A model generated the notes under the pieces. The model did not search any database. It was given only the letters and a program-made list of their open reading frames with translations, and was not told the origin of the DNA. 37,902 bases of DNA from contig JAFEFS010000041.1 of assembly GCA_018240465.1 (NCBI GenBank), positions 1-37,902 on the forward strand, read 5' to 3'. The position numbers were made by a program, and so were the translations under genes. Of the stretch, positions 16,366-24,655 are shown one piece after another; within the stretch, counting starts at the first letter, position 1, and each line of letters starts with the position of its first letter. The DNA is from Pseudomonadota bacterium. Lineage in GTDB: Bacteria; Pseudomonadota; Gammaproteobacteria; Xanthomonadales; Rhodanobacteraceae.

Positions 16366-17840
16366 GCGTCGTTCGTGTCCGCGTCGTGCCAGGTACGGCC
16401 GTCGCGTTCGATCAGCGCGATGGCGGCGCTCGGACCCCAGGTGCCCGCGGTGTACGGCTTGGGCGCCTCGGGGTTGGCCTTCCATGCGGCGAGGATCGGA
16501 TCGACCCAGCTCCATGCAGCCTCGACTTCGTCGCGGCGCATGAACAACGTCAGATTTCCGCGCACGACGTCGAGCAGCAGGCGCTCGTAGGCGTCGGGCT
16601 GCGACACGCCGAATGCTTCGGCGAAGCTCATGTCCAGCGGCACTTCCTGCAGGCGCAGCCCGCCGGGGCCGGGCGACTTGATCATCAGCCACAGTTTCAC
16701 GCCTTCGTCGGGCTGCAGGCGCAGCACGAGCCTGTTCGGGGCGACCGGGCCCGCGCTCGGGGCGAAGATGGAATGCGGGATCTGGCGGAACTGGATGACG
16801 ATTTCAGACACGCGCGCGGGCAGGCGCTTGCCGGTGCGCAGGTAGAACGGCACGCCGGCCCAGCGCCAGTTGTCGACCTCGGCCTTGATCGCGACGAAGG
16901 TGTCGGTATTCGAGCTCGGCTTGCCGAGATCCTCGAGATAACCCGGCACCGCGCCGCCGTTGCTCGCGCCTGCGCGGTACTGGCCGCGCACGGTGCTGAT
17001 GATCGCGTTGTTCTGGTCGATGGGTTTAAGCGAGCGCAGCACCTTGAGTTTCTCGTCGCGCACCGCGTCGGCATCGAGCGAGGCAGGCGGCTCCATCGCG
17101 ACCATGCAGAGCAGCTGCAGCAGATGGTTCTGCACCATGTCGCGCAAGGCGCCGGCGTTGTCGTAGTAGGCGCCGCGTTTTTCCAGGCCGACCGTCTCGG
17201 CGACGGTAATCTGCACGTGGTCGATGCGGCGGGCGTTCCACAGCGGCTCGAACAGCACGTTGCCGAAACGCAATGCGAGCAGATTCTGCACCGTCTCCTT
17301 GCCGAGATAGTGGTCGATGCGGAACACGTGCCGTTCGTCGAACGCGCTGGCGACGTCGTTGTTGATCACGGTCGCGCTGGCCAGATCGCTGCCGATCGGT
17401 TTCTCGATCACGACGCGCGCATCGTCGCCGTTGAGGCCGTGCGCGCGCAGGCGGTTGCAGATCGCCACGAACAGACTCGGGCTCGTCGACAGATAGAACA
17501 CGCGCACCCGACCGGCGCGTGATTTGAGGTCGGCTTCGAATTCGTTCCAGCCGGTGTCCTGGGTCGCGTCGAGGCCGAAGTAGTGCACCATCGCGAGAAA
17601 GCGCTCGACCGTCGCCGCCTCGGCGTTCTTCACGTGCTGTGCGATCGCCGCACGCACGCCTTCGCGATACGACGGATCGTCGCCGTGGGTGCGCGCGACG
17701 CCGACGATGCGGCTGTCGGGCGGAATCTGTCCGTCTGCATAACGACGGTACATCGCCGGCAGCAGCTTGCGCATGGCGAGGTCGCCGGTGCCGCCGAAGA
17801 TCACCAGATCAAACAGGTCGACCACTTTCATTTCTGCCAC
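16362..17840 (-). CDS. zwf: Glucose-6-phosphate 1-dehydrogenase
   Basis: The 492-residue product oxidises glucose-6-phosphate to 6-phosphogluconolactone with NAD(P)+, the entry step of the Entner-Doudoroff route here. DLVIFGGTGDLAMRKLLPA near residues 10-28 is the nucleotide-binding loop, VIEKPIGSDLASA near 142-154 the linker, and RIDHYLGKE near 177-185 the active site. I choose the GTG at 17840 because GGAG (17848-17851) lies seven bases upstream; the ATG three codons later is the alternative, and the longer frame upstream has no such site. It is the first gene of zwf-pgl-edd-eda, with a 4-base overlap into pgl. A TGGTAT direct repeat sits at its promoter. Confidence 0.96.
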   Translation of the reverse strand: MAEMKVVDLFDLVIFGGTGDLAMRKLLPAMYRRYADGQIPPDSRIVGVARTHGDDPSYREGVRAAIAQHVKNAEAATVERFLAMVHYFGLDATQDTGWNEFEADLKSRAGRVRVFYLSTSPSLFVAICNRLRAHGLNGDDARVVIEKPIGSDLASATVINNDVASAFDERHVFRIDHYLGKETVQNLLALRFGNVLFEPLWNARRIDHVQITVAETVGLEKRGAYYDNAGALRDMVQNHLLQLLCMVAMEPPASLDADAVRDEKLKVLRSLKPIDQNNAIISTVRGQYRAGASNGGAVPGYLEDLGKPSSNTDTFVAIKAEVDNWRWAGVPFYLRTGKRLPARVSEIVIQFRQIPHSIFAPSAGPVAPNRLVLRLQPDEGVKLWLMIKSPGPGGLRLQEVPLDMSFAEAFGVSQPDAYERLLLDVVRGNLTLFMRRDEVEAAWSWVDPILAAWKANPEAPKPYTAGTWGPSAAIALIERDGRTWHDADTNDA

Positions 17841-17869
17841 GGGTGCGCTCCGGATGCTCGATTTCGAGA

Positions 17870-17875
17870 ATTGTA
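17870..17875 (-). promoter_or_regulatory. Putative -10 box of the zwf operon
   Basis: TACAAT on the minus strand differs from TATAAT at one position and lies 30 bases before the zwf GTG. The -35 region expected 17 bases upstream has no good match and runs into the TGGTAT repeat at 17891-17907, so a repressor bound there would compete with RNA polymerase. Confidence 0.5.
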
Positions 17876-17890
17876 ATTTGCGCCGTAATG

Positions 17891-17907
17891 ATACCACTTT
17901 CATACCA
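17891..17907 (-). promoter_or_regulatory. GntR-type operator at the zwf promoter
   Basis: The minus strand reads TGGTAT-GAAAG-TGGTAT, a direct repeat with 11-base period, so that both half-sites face the same side of the helix. The same arrangement occurs at 18095-18111 before the GntR gene. Its position at the -35 region of zwf fits repression. Confidence 0.7.
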
Positions 17908-18085
17908 CTGATTGGCAATACCCGCGGATGACTCCGTCTTTGTTCGTCATTCCGGCGGCTCTCGGCGGCCGACCTCGCCGGCATCCTTTGTACCTGATCG
18001 TCCGCCGCCGCATTGCAATAGGGACCCGAGACGGCCAAAAGCAGGTGTATCGTGCGCGCATGCGCGAAACATGCATCGGGCTGAG

Positions 18086-18114
18086 TGGCAAAAGTGGTAT
18101 TTCATTGGTATGAT
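18086..18114 (+). promoter_or_regulatory. Putative promoter giving a leaderless GntR mRNA
   Basis: TATGAT (18109-18114) is a strong -10 match with TGGCAA as a weak -35 at 17-base spacing. Transcription would begin about seven bases later, at or next to the A of the ATG at 18121. This agrees with the lack of a Shine-Dalgarno sequence before that ATG. Confidence 0.45.
18095..18111 (+). promoter_or_regulatory. GntR-type operator at its own gene
   Basis: TGGTAT-TTCAT-TGGTAT repeats the motif seen at the zwf promoter with identical spacing. It fills the spacer between a weak -35 (TGGCAA, 18086-18091) and overlaps the -10 hexamer TATGAT at 18109-18114, so binding would shut off the gene. Confidence 0.7.
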
Positions 18115-18120
18115 GATGGC

Positions 18121-18873
18121 ATGCAACCGACCCTGTACGGTGAATATCGCAAGCTCGACCGCGGCGGTGAGGCGCGACGCTCGCTCGCCTATCTGCGCCT
18201 GCGCCGCGCGATCCAGAATGCGATCGAGTTCGGCGCATTTCCGCCCGGGCATGCGCTGCCCAGTGAACGCGACCTGGCGAAGAAGCTCGCATTGTCGCGC
18301 GTCACCGTGCGCAAGGCGATCGGTGGGCTCGTCGAGGACGGCCTGCTGACCCAGCGTCACGGTGCGGGCACGTTCGTCGCCGAGCGCATCGTCAAGTCGT
18401 TCTCGCGCCTGACCGGATTCACCGACGATTTGCGCGCGCGCGGCCTCAAGCCGCGGGTGAAGTTTCTCGAACGCGGCGTCGGTGAAGTCACGCCCGAGGA
18501 GGCGATGGCGCTGAACCTGTCGCCGGGCGCCGACGTGATCCGCCTGCGTCGCCTGCGCTTTGCCGACGACAAGCCGCTCGCGGTCGAAGCCACGGTCGTG
18601 CCGGCCGCGGTCATCGCCGATCCGAATGCGATCAAGCTTTCGCTTTACGATGCGCTTGGACAGATCGGCTGCCGGCCGACGCGTGCGCTGCAGCGCCTGC
18701 GTGCCATCGCGCTCGGTGCGGACGATGCGGAACTGCTCGAATGCGACACCGGCAGTCCGGCATTGGCGATCGAGCGCCGCGCCTTTCTGGACGATGGCCG
18801 CGTGGTCGAGTTCACCACTTCGCTGTACCGCGGCGACGCCTACGACTTCGTCGCCGAACTGCATGGCGGATAG
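18121..18873 (+). CDS. nagQ: GntR-family regulator, NagQ-like (HutC/UbiC-TRA type)
   Basis: The 250-residue product has an N-terminal winged helix of the GntR family (LRRAIQNAIEFGAFPPGHAL, then PSERDLAKKLALSRVTVRKA and DGLLTQRHGAGTFV, residues about 30-90) and a UTRA ligand-binding domain (RVKFLERGVGE; VIRLRRLRFADDKPLAVEAT; AIERRAFLDDGRVVEFTTSLY). UTRA regulators sense sugar phosphates or related metabolites. It sits upstream of nagB-II and nagA on the same strand, the arrangement known for NagQ of N-acetylglucosamine regulons, from which I take the symbol. The ATG at 18121 is preferred to 18085 because the latter would put the operator inside the gene and add a non-conserved leader. It probably also represses the zwf operon. 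Confidence 0.87.
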   Translation: MQPTLYGEYRKLDRGGEARRSLAYLRLRRAIQNAIEFGAFPPGHALPSERDLAKKLALSRVTVRKAIGGLVEDGLLTQRHGAGTFVAERIVKSFSRLTGFTDDLRARGLKPRVKFLERGVGEVTPEEAMALNLSPGADVIRLRRLRFADDKPLAVEATVVPAAVIADPNAIKLSLYDALGQIGCRPTRALQRLRAIALGADDAELLECDTGSPALAIERRAFLDDGRVVEFTTSLYRGDAYDFVAELHGG

Positions 18874-18925
18874 GCAGCTTCCGATTTCCCCCGCAACGAA
18901 TTCCCGCTACCATGCCGGACTTGGA

Positions 18926-18939
18926 TGACAACGATGTCA
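18926..18939. promoter_or_regulatory. LacI-type operator, copy 3 (nagB-II side)
   Basis: TGACAACGATGTCA keeps both TGACA arms and the central CG of the palindrome found twice near glk, with one base changed from the perfect form. It lies five bases before the ATG at 18945, a place where binding would block transcription of nagB-II and nagA. Confidence 0.6.
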
Positions 18940-18944
18940 AGCAC

Positions 18945-19979
18945 ATGCTGAAGCCAAATCAGACCAAGATGCACCACGAAGCCGGCGAGGCCGCCGACGC
19001 GATCCGGCGCCAACTCGCCGCCAACGACGCCATCGTCGCCGCGCTGGTGGAAAGACTGAGGGCCGCGCCGCCACGATTCATCGTCACCTGCGCGCGCGGC
19101 AGCTCGGATCACGCGGCCACGTTCGGCAAATACGTGTTCGAAACGCAGATCGGCCTGATGACCGCGTCGGCCTCGCCGTCGATCAGCTCGATCTATCAGG
19201 CACGGCAGCAATTGGCCGGCGCGCTTTACATCGCGATCTCGCAGTCAGGCGGCAGCCCCGATCTCGTGCGTGCGGCGAGCGGTGCGCGCGAGGCCGGTGC
19301 GCATGTGGTCGCACTCGTCAACATCGAGGATTCGCCGCTGGCCAAGGTGGCCGACACGGTGGTGCCGTTGCGCGCGGGGCCGGAACTCAGCGTCGCTGCG
19401 ACCAAAAGCTATCTTTGCGCGTTGTCCGCGCTCGTGCACGTCGCCGCGCGCTGGAACGGCGATGAGGCGTTGTTCGCGGCATTGCAGGCGACGCCCGCGG
19501 CGATGCGCGCGACCTGGGCGATGGATTGGTCGCCGCTGGTCGACGGGCTGGCCGGGGCGAACAATCTGTTCGTCGTCGGCCGCGGCCTCGGTCTGGGCGC
19601 GGCACAGGAAGCCGCGCTCAAGCTCAAGGAAACCTGCGGTCTGCATGCCGAGGCGTTCAGTTCGGCCGAGGTCAAGCACGGGCCGATGGCGCTGGTCGGT
19701 CGCGATTTCCCGGTGTTGTTCCTGACCCAGCAGGACGAGTCCTTCGCCGGCACGCGCGAGGTGGCCGACGAGTTCGCCGCGCGCGGCGCGAAGGTGTGGC
19801 TGACCTCGCCCGACGCTGCGCAGCCGCAGCGCTTGCCGGTCGCGGCCGCGCCGCATCCGGTCTGCGCGCCGCTGATTGCGGTGCAGGGCTTCTACAAGGC
19901 GGCGAATGCGCTTTCGATTGCGCGCGGGCACAATCCCGACATGCCGCCGCACTTGAACAAAGTCACGAGGACCGTCTGA
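18945..19979 (+). CDS. nagB-II: Glucosamine-6-phosphate deaminase, NagB-II type (two SIS domains)
   Basis: The 344-residue product has two SIS domains, like the isomerase half of GlmS, and no glutaminase domain. TCARGSSDHAATFGKYV and AISQSGGSPDLVRA belong to SIS 1; VVGRGLGLGAAQEAALKLKE and SAEVKHGPMALV to SIS 2. Such proteins deaminate GlcN-6-P to fructose-6-P in bacteria with NagQ regulons, unrelated to classical NagB. The start is uncertain: ATG at 18912, 18945 or 18969. I prefer 18945 because the palindrome at 18926-18939 would otherwise lie in the coding region; 18969 (MHHEAGEAAD) fits the family alignment as well. Its stop overlaps the nagA ATG by one base (TGATG). Confidence 0.9.
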   Translation: MLKPNQTKMHHEAGEAADAIRRQLAANDAIVAALVERLRAAPPRFIVTCARGSSDHAATFGKYVFETQIGLMTASASPSISSIYQARQQLAGALYIAISQSGGSPDLVRAASGAREAGAHVVALVNIEDSPLAKVADTVVPLRAGPELSVAATKSYLCALSALVHVAARWNGDEALFAALQATPAAMRATWAMDWSPLVDGLAGANNLFVVGRGLGLGAAQEAALKLKETCGLHAEAFSSAEVKHGPMALVGRDFPVLFLTQQDESFAGTREVADEFAARGAKVWLTSPDAAQPQRLPVAAAPHPVCAPLIAVQGFYKAANALSIARGHNPDMPPHLNKVTRTV

Positions 19980-21130
19980 TGGCCACAACTGCACTGGTCA
20001 ACGCCAGGGTGCTCGTCGAGGAAGGTTTCCGCGAAGGGTTGGCCGTGTTGCTCGAAGACGGGCGCATCGCCGACGTCGCCGAGGAGGCGCGCGTGCGCGC
20101 GCGTGCGCAACGCGTGCACGACCTGCAAGGCGCAAGCCTCGCTCCGGGCTTCATCGACACCCAGGTCAATGGCGGTGGCGGCGTGCTGTTCAACGACGAC
20201 ACCAGCGTCGAGGCGGTACGTCGCATCGCGCAGGCGCATCGCCGCTATGGCACGACCGGCATGTTGCCGACCCTGATCAGCGACGATGCCGAAGTCATGC
20301 GGCGCGCAATCGCCGCGGTCGATGCCGCGATCGAACAACGCGTGCCGGGCGTGCTCGGCATCCATCTCGAAGGCCCGTATCTGGCGCCGGCGCGCAAGGG
20401 CGTGCACGATCCGGGCAAGTTCCGCGTGCCCGCTGCGGACGAGATCGCGATGGCGGCCTCGCTGCGTCACGGCAGAACCTTGCTGACGCTGGCGCCGGAC
20501 CGCGTTCCGGCCGAGACGATCCGTGCCTTCGTCGCGCGCGGCGTCGTCGTCGCCGCCGGCCACACGGCGGCAAGCTACGAGCAGACGCGCGCCGCGCTCG
20601 ATCTTGGCGTGCGTGGCTTCACCCATCTCTACAACGCGATGACGCCGCTCAGCGGACGCGAGCCTGGCGTCGTCGGTGCTGCGCTCGACGATGCCGCGAG
20701 CTGGTGCGGCGTGATCGTCGACGGCCACCACGTGCATGCGGCTTCACTGCGCGTCGCGCTGGCGGCGAAGCCGCGCGGCAAGATCGTCCTCGTCACCGAT
20801 GCGATGTCGCCGGTCGGCTCGGACAATCCCTCGTTCCGCATCAACGGTCAGATCGCGACCGCGCGCGACGGCTTGCTCACCGTGCCCGACGGCACGCTGG
20901 CCGGCTCCGTGCTCGACATGGCGCAGGCGGTACGCAACACCGTCGCCTGGCTCGATGTGCCGCTGGACGAGGCGCTGCGCATGGCGTCGACGTACCCCGC
21001 GGAATTCATCGGCCTCGGCGCCACGCACGGGCGCATCGCGCCGGGCTATGCGGCGGATCTGGTCGCGCTCGGCGATCGGGCGCAGGTTGTTGCAACCTGG
21101 ATCGGCGGCGATCTCGAAGAACACCAGTGA
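19979..21130 (+). CDS. nagA: N-acetylglucosamine-6-phosphate deacetylase
   Basis: The 383-residue product is an amidohydrolase that removes acetate from GlcNAc-6-P, giving GlcN-6-P for the preceding deaminase. APGFIDTQVNGGGGVLFND near residues 52-70 is the family's opening of the barrel; LGIHLEGPYLAPARKGVHD near 122-140 carries the metal-binding Glu; AAGHTAASYEQT, FTHLYNAMTPLSGREPGV and VDGHHVH hold metal and substrate ligands; VLVTDAMSPVG near 262 the catalytic Asp. The ATG (19979-19981) overlaps the nagB-II stop, so the two are coupled. No GlcNAc kinase gene is in the window; it must lie elsewhere or be replaced by another kinase. Confidence 0.95.
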   Translation: MATTALVNARVLVEEGFREGLAVLLEDGRIADVAEEARVRARAQRVHDLQGASLAPGFIDTQVNGGGGVLFNDDTSVEAVRRIAQAHRRYGTTGMLPTLISDDAEVMRRAIAAVDAAIEQRVPGVLGIHLEGPYLAPARKGVHDPGKFRVPAADEIAMAASLRHGRTLLTLAPDRVPAETIRAFVARGVVVAAGHTAASYEQTRAALDLGVRGFTHLYNAMTPLSGREPGVVGAALDDAASWCGVIVDGHHVHAASLRVALAAKPRGKIVLVTDAMSPVGSDNPSFRINGQIATARDGLLTVPDGTLAGSVLDMAQAVRNTVAWLDVPLDEALRMASTYPAEFIGLGATHGRIAPGYAADLVALGDRAQVVATWIGGDLEEHQ

Positions 21131-21178
21131 CGCAATCGCCCCGGCATGCGCCGGGCGCGGCGACCACGCCCGTGGCGC

Positions 21179-22699
21179 CTAGTGCGCGACCGGCATGGTG
21201 AACTGCGCGCCCTTGGCGATCGAGTCGGGCCAGCGCTGCATCACGCTCTTGTAGCGCGTGTAGAAGCGCACGCCTTCCTCGCCGTAGATGTGCGCGTCGC
21301 CGAACAGCGAACGCTTCCAGCCGCCGAACGAATGCCAGGCCATCGGCACGGGAATCGGCACGTTGATGCCGACCATGCCGCACTGGATCTGGCGCGCGAA
21401 CGCGCGCGCCACGCCGCCGTCCGAGGTGTAGCAAGACACGCCGTTGCCGAATTCGTGCGCGTTGATCAGCTCGACCGCGCTGGCGAAATCCGGCACGCGC
21501 ACGATGCCGAGCACCGGGCCGAAAATTTCCTCGCGATGGATCTTCATGCCGGGCTGGACGTGGTCGAACAGCGTACCGCCGAGGAAGAACCCGCTTTCGT
21601 GTCCGGCGACGACATGGCCGCGGCCGTCGACGACGAGCTTCGCGCCTTCGGCGACTCCAGCCTCGATATAACCGACGACTTTCTCGCGATGTGTCGCCGT
21701 GACCAGCGGGCCCATCTCGACGCCGGCATCGAGGCCGCTGCCGATCTTCAGCGCGTTGATGCGCGGCACGAGCCGCTCGATGAGCTTGTCTGCCACGTCG
21801 CCGACCGCGACCGCGACCGAGATCGCCATGCAACGTTCGCCGGCCGAGCCGTAGGCGGCGCCGATCAGCGCGTCGACCGCCTGATCAAGGTCAGCGTCCG
21901 GCATCACGATGAGATGGTTCTTCGCTCCGCCGAGTGCCTGCACGCGCTTGCCGCGCGCGGTGCCTTGCGTGTAGATGTATTCGGCGATCGGCGTCGAGCC
22001 GACGAAGGACAGCGCAGCCACATCCGCGTGTTCAATCAACGCATCGACCGCGGCCTTGTCGCCGTGCACGACGTTGAACACGCCGTCGGGCAGGCCGGCC
22101 TGCTTGAGCAATTTCGCGACCAGCAGTGACGGTGAGGGATCTCGCTCCGACGGTTTCAGCACGAACGTGTTGCCGCAGGCCAGCGCGATCGGAATCATCC
22201 ACATCGGCACCATGAACGGAAAGTTGAACGGCGTGATCCCGGCGACGACGCCGAGCGGCTGGCGCAGGCTGTAATTGTCGATGCCGCCGCCGATCTGGTC
22301 GGTGAACTGGCCCTTGAGCAGATGCGGCGCGGCGCAGGCGAACTCGACGACTTCGATGCCGCGCGTGACCTCGCCCTTCGCATCGGAAAACACCTTGCCG
22401 TGTTCGCGCGTGATCAACCCGGCGAACTCGTCGGCATGCGCGTCGAGCAGCGCCTTGAACGCGAACAGGATGCGCGCGCGCTTGAGCGGCGCGGTTTCGC
22501 TCCAGGCGGGGAATGCGCGCCGCGCCGCGGCGACCGCGGTGCCGACTTCTTCCGTGTTCGCGAGCGCGACTTGGGCGGCGATGCTGCCCCGCGCGGGGTC
22601 GAACACGGGGGCGTGGCGACCGCTGGCACCCGCGACCTCGCGGCCGTCGATGTGATGGGCGATCTGGCGAACGGAAAGCTCGGGGGATTGGCGGTTCAT
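21179..22699 (-). CDS. mmsA: CoA-acylating methylmalonate-semialdehyde dehydrogenase
   Basis: The 506-residue product is an aldehyde dehydrogenase of the MmsA/IolA group, which converts methylmalonate or malonate semialdehyde and CoA to propionyl- or acetyl-CoA in valine, beta-alanine or inositol breakdown. [15 protein letters not shown] near 154-168, LKPSERDPS near 181-189, [19 protein letters not shown] near 254-272 and [13 protein letters not shown] with catalytic Cys290 match the group; the GGAKNH form is characteristic of MmsA rather than general aldehyde dehydrogenases. It stands alone: no mmsB, bkd or iol gene is near, and it converges with nagA. Confidence 0.92.
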   Translation of the reverse strand: MNRQSPELSVRQIAHHIDGREVAGASGRHAPVFDPARGSIAAQVALANTEEVGTAVAAARRAFPAWSETAPLKRARILFAFKALLDAHADEFAGLITREHGKVFSDAKGEVTRGIEVVEFACAAPHLLKGQFTDQIGGGIDNYSLRQPLGVVAGITPFNFPFMVPMWMIPIALACGNTFVLKPSERDPSPSLLVAKLLKQAGLPDGVFNVVHGDKAAVDALIEHADVAALSFVGSTPIAEYIYTQGTARGKRVQALGGAKNHLIVMPDADLDQAVDALIGAAYGSAGERCMAISVAVAVGDVADKLIERLVPRINALKIGSGLDAGVEMGPLVTATHREKVVGYIEAGVAEGAKLVVDGRGHVVAGHESGFFLGGTLFDHVQPGMKIHREEIFGPVLGIVRVPDFASAVELINAHEFGNGVSCYTSDGGVARAFARQIQCGMVGINVPIPVPMAWHSFGGWKRSLFGDAHIYGEEGVRFYTRYKSVMQRWPDSIAKGAQFTMPVAH

Positions 22700-22800
22700 G
22701 GGGCGCTTCGTGGATGTCCGAAAATGGCGTCTCCAATCCTACAACTTATCCGTGGCTGTCGCCGATTTCCGCGGCCGCTCCGGCGCGAACTTTGCATTCT

Positions 22801-22829
22801 TTGACACCCCCGCAGTGCCGGCGTAGCGT
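22801..22829 (+). promoter_or_regulatory. Putative promoter of the small exported protein gene
   Basis: TTGACA (22801-22806), a perfect -35 hexamer, is followed after 17 bases by TAGCGT (22824-22829), a weaker -10. The start codon at 22877 is 47 bases further on. It lies in the 177-base gap between divergent mmsA and this gene. Confidence 0.4.
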
Positions 22830-22876
22830 GTCGCGCACCGTTCGCGCAACGCGACGGCATTTTTTGGGGATTCGTC

Positions 22877-23314
22877 ATGAAAGCAAGTTTGTTGCTAGCG
22901 GCAGCGTGCGCCTGCTTGTTCAGCGCACAAGCATTGGCCGACGACGCCCGTGCCTACAAGGAAGGCCCGGTAACGCAGGTTACCTACGTCAAGGTCAAGC
23001 CCGGACAGTTCGACAACTACATGAAATGGCTGGACGCCAACTACAAACCGCTCAACGAAGCATTGATGAAAGCCAAGGTCATCGTCAGTTTCAACGTGTA
23101 CGGGCAGGATGCACGCGATCCTCACGATGCCGATCTGCTCCTTACTGTCACCTACGCCAACATGGCGGCGCTCGACAATCTCGACGAACGCACCGACCCG
23201 ATCCTCGAGAAATTCCAGGGTGGCCGCGACAAGCAGAACCAGGGGTTCGCCGATCGCAGTTCGATGCGTGAAATCCTCGGCAGCAAGCTGATTCGCGAGC
23301 TCGTTCTCAAGTAG
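22877..23314 (+). CDS. Small exported protein, probable dimeric alpha-beta barrel fold
   Basis: The 145-residue product has a signal peptide (MKASLLLAAACACLFSAQAL, cleavage near ALA-DDA) and a compact soluble domain: VTQVTYVKVKPGQFDNYMKW, then KVIVSFNVYG and DADLLLTVTYANMAALDN. The strand-helix-strand pattern with KPGQFDxY is like ferredoxin-fold dimeric alpha-beta barrel proteins (ABM/NIPSNAP-like), but I cannot name a specific family. It would act in the periplasm. No catalytic residues stand out. Two cysteines occur in the signal sequence, one followed closely by Ala-Cys, but no proper lipobox. It is probably a single-gene unit, followed by a perfect 30-base palindrome. Confidence 0.75.
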   Translation: MKASLLLAAACACLFSAQALADDARAYKEGPVTQVTYVKVKPGQFDNYMKWLDANYKPLNEALMKAKVIVSFNVYGQDARDPHDADLLLTVTYANMAALDNLDERTDPILEKFQGGRDKQNQGFADRSSMREILGSKLIRELVLK

Positions 23315-23328
23315 CATCGTCATCACGT

Positions 23329-23358
23329 CGACCGGCCCGGCGGCCGCCGGGCCGGTCG
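23329..23358. repeat. Perfect 30-base GC palindrome
   Basis: Positions 23329-23358 equal their own reverse complement: CGACCGGCCCGG at one end, CGGCCG in the center, CCGGGCCGGTCG at the other. It starts 14 bases after the stop of the small exported protein gene. As RNA it would form a very stable hairpin, but no T run follows. It may be a transcript 3' end or a protein-binding site. Confidence 0.7.
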
Positions 23359-23427
23359 CGCCCGGCAGACAACAAGCGGTTGCTTCGCGAGCTTTGCTCT
23401 CGCAGCGGTTACCGGTATCGTGCCGGC

Positions 23428-24018
23428 ATGATCGAAATCAAAACATTCAACGGCGCGCAGATCGCGTCCTGGCTCGATGCCGTGGCGGCCTTGCGCATCG
23501 CCGTGTTCCGCGACTGGCCCTACCTTTACGCCGGCGATCGCGACTACGAGAAACAGTATCTGGCGACCTACGCCAAATCGGCTGAAAGCCTGTTCGTGCT
23601 GGCGCTCGACGGCACGCGGGTGATCGGCGCTTCGACCGGAATTCCGCTCGCCGACGAAACCGCGGCATTCCAGAAACCGTTCCTCGACCGCGGCATCGCG
23701 CTCGGCGACGTGTTCTACTTCGGCGAATCGGTGCTGCTGCACGAATACCGCGGTTACCGCCTCGGTCATCGTTTCTTCGATGAGCGCGAAGGCTATGCGC
23801 GGCGCCTGGGGCGTTTCGCGCTCACCGCGTTCTGCGCGGTCGAGCGCAGCCCCGAGGATCCGCGCAAGCCGGACGGTTTCCGTGCGAACGATGCGTTCTG
23901 GAACAAGCGCGGCTACACGCGCCAGGACGACATGTTCTGCGCGATCCACTGGCAGGAAATCGGCGCGAGCGCGGCGACGCCGCATCGGTTGCGGTTCTGG
24001 TTGCGTCCGCTCAGTTGA
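23428..24018 (+). CDS. GNAT-family N-acetyltransferase
   Basis: The 196-residue product has the GNAT layout: an N-terminal strand and helix (IASWLDAVAALRIAVFRDWP), central strands (SLFVLALDGTRVIGASTGIP) and an acetyl-CoA loop region at RGYRLGHRFFDEREGYARRL near residues 111-130. A late segment (GFRANDAFWNKRGYTRQDDM) is typical for the last GNAT helix and strand. The substrate is unknown. ATG at 23428 is used; the frame upstream does not resemble the family. Its last 8 bases overlap the end of nth on the other strand. Confidence 0.8.
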   Translation: MIEIKTFNGAQIASWLDAVAALRIAVFRDWPYLYAGDRDYEKQYLATYAKSAESLFVLALDGTRVIGASTGIPLADETAAFQKPFLDRGIALGDVFYFGESVLLHEYRGYRLGHRFFDEREGYARRLGRFALTAFCAVERSPEDPRKPDGFRANDAFWNKRGYTRQDDMFCAIHWQEIGASAATPHRLRFWLRPLS

Positions 24019-24655
24019 TGTCCGCCGCCGTCTTGCGCTTGTACTCGCACAAGCCGCGGATCACGCATTGCGGGCAATCGGGCTTGCGCGCCTTGCACAC
24101 ATAGCGGCCGTGCAGGATCAGCCAGTGATGCGCGTCGAGCTTGAATTCCTCGGGCACGGCTTTTTCCAGCTTGTCCTCGACCGCGCGCACGGTTTTCCCC
24201 GGCGCGAGCCCGGTGCGGTTGGCGACGCGGAAGATATGCGTGTCGACCGCGATCGTCGGCAGGCCGAACGCGGTATTGAGCACGACATTCGCGGTCTTGC
24301 GGCCGACGCCGGGCAGCGCTTGGAGTTCTTCGCGCGTGCGCGGCACCTCGCCGGCGTATCGTTCGACGAGGATGGCGCAGGTCGCGATCACGTTCTTCGC
24401 CTTGGCGTTGAACAGGCCGATCGTGGAAATGCAGCCGCGCAGCTTTTCCTCGCCGAGCGCGAGGATGGCCTGCGCGGTGCCGGCGATGGGGTACAGCTTG
24501 CGCGTGGCCTTGTTGACGCCGACGTCGGTGGCCTGTGCGGACAGGATCACCGAGACCAGCAACTGGAACGGCGACGCGTATTCGAGTTCGCTGCGCGGTT
24601 TCGGGTTGACCTCGCGCAGGCGGCGGAAGATTTCCGCGCGTTTTTCCGCATTCAT
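24011..24655 (-). CDS. nth: Endonuclease III
   Basis: The 214-residue product is the DNA glycosylase/AP lyase that removes oxidised pyrimidines. The helix-hairpin-helix [13 protein letters not shown] near residues 114-126 contains the catalytic lysine, [11 protein letters not shown] near 138-148 the catalytic Asp, and the C terminus has the [4Fe-4S] loop C-x6-C-x2-C-x5-C ([17 protein letters not shown]). Its ATG overlaps the rnfB stop by 4 bases (ATGA). The nth-rnf neighbourhood is also seen in E. coli (rsx-nth). The stop codon lies within the convergent GNAT gene. Confidence 0.96.
   Translation of the reverse strand: MNAEKRAEIFRRLREVNPKPRSELEYASPFQLLVSVILSAQATDVGVNKATRKLYPIAGTAQAILALGEEKLRGCISTIGLFNAKAKNVIATCAILVERYAGEVPRTREELQALPGVGRKTANVVLNTAFGLPTIAVDTHIFRVANRTGLAPGKTVRAVEDKLEKAVPEEFKLDAHHWLILHGRYVCKARKPDCPQCVIRGLCEYKRKTAADIN

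Noticed and set aside
18085..18120. Earlier ATG start of the GntR gene
   Set aside because: It would place the operator and -10 box inside the coding region and add residues unlike any GntR leader.
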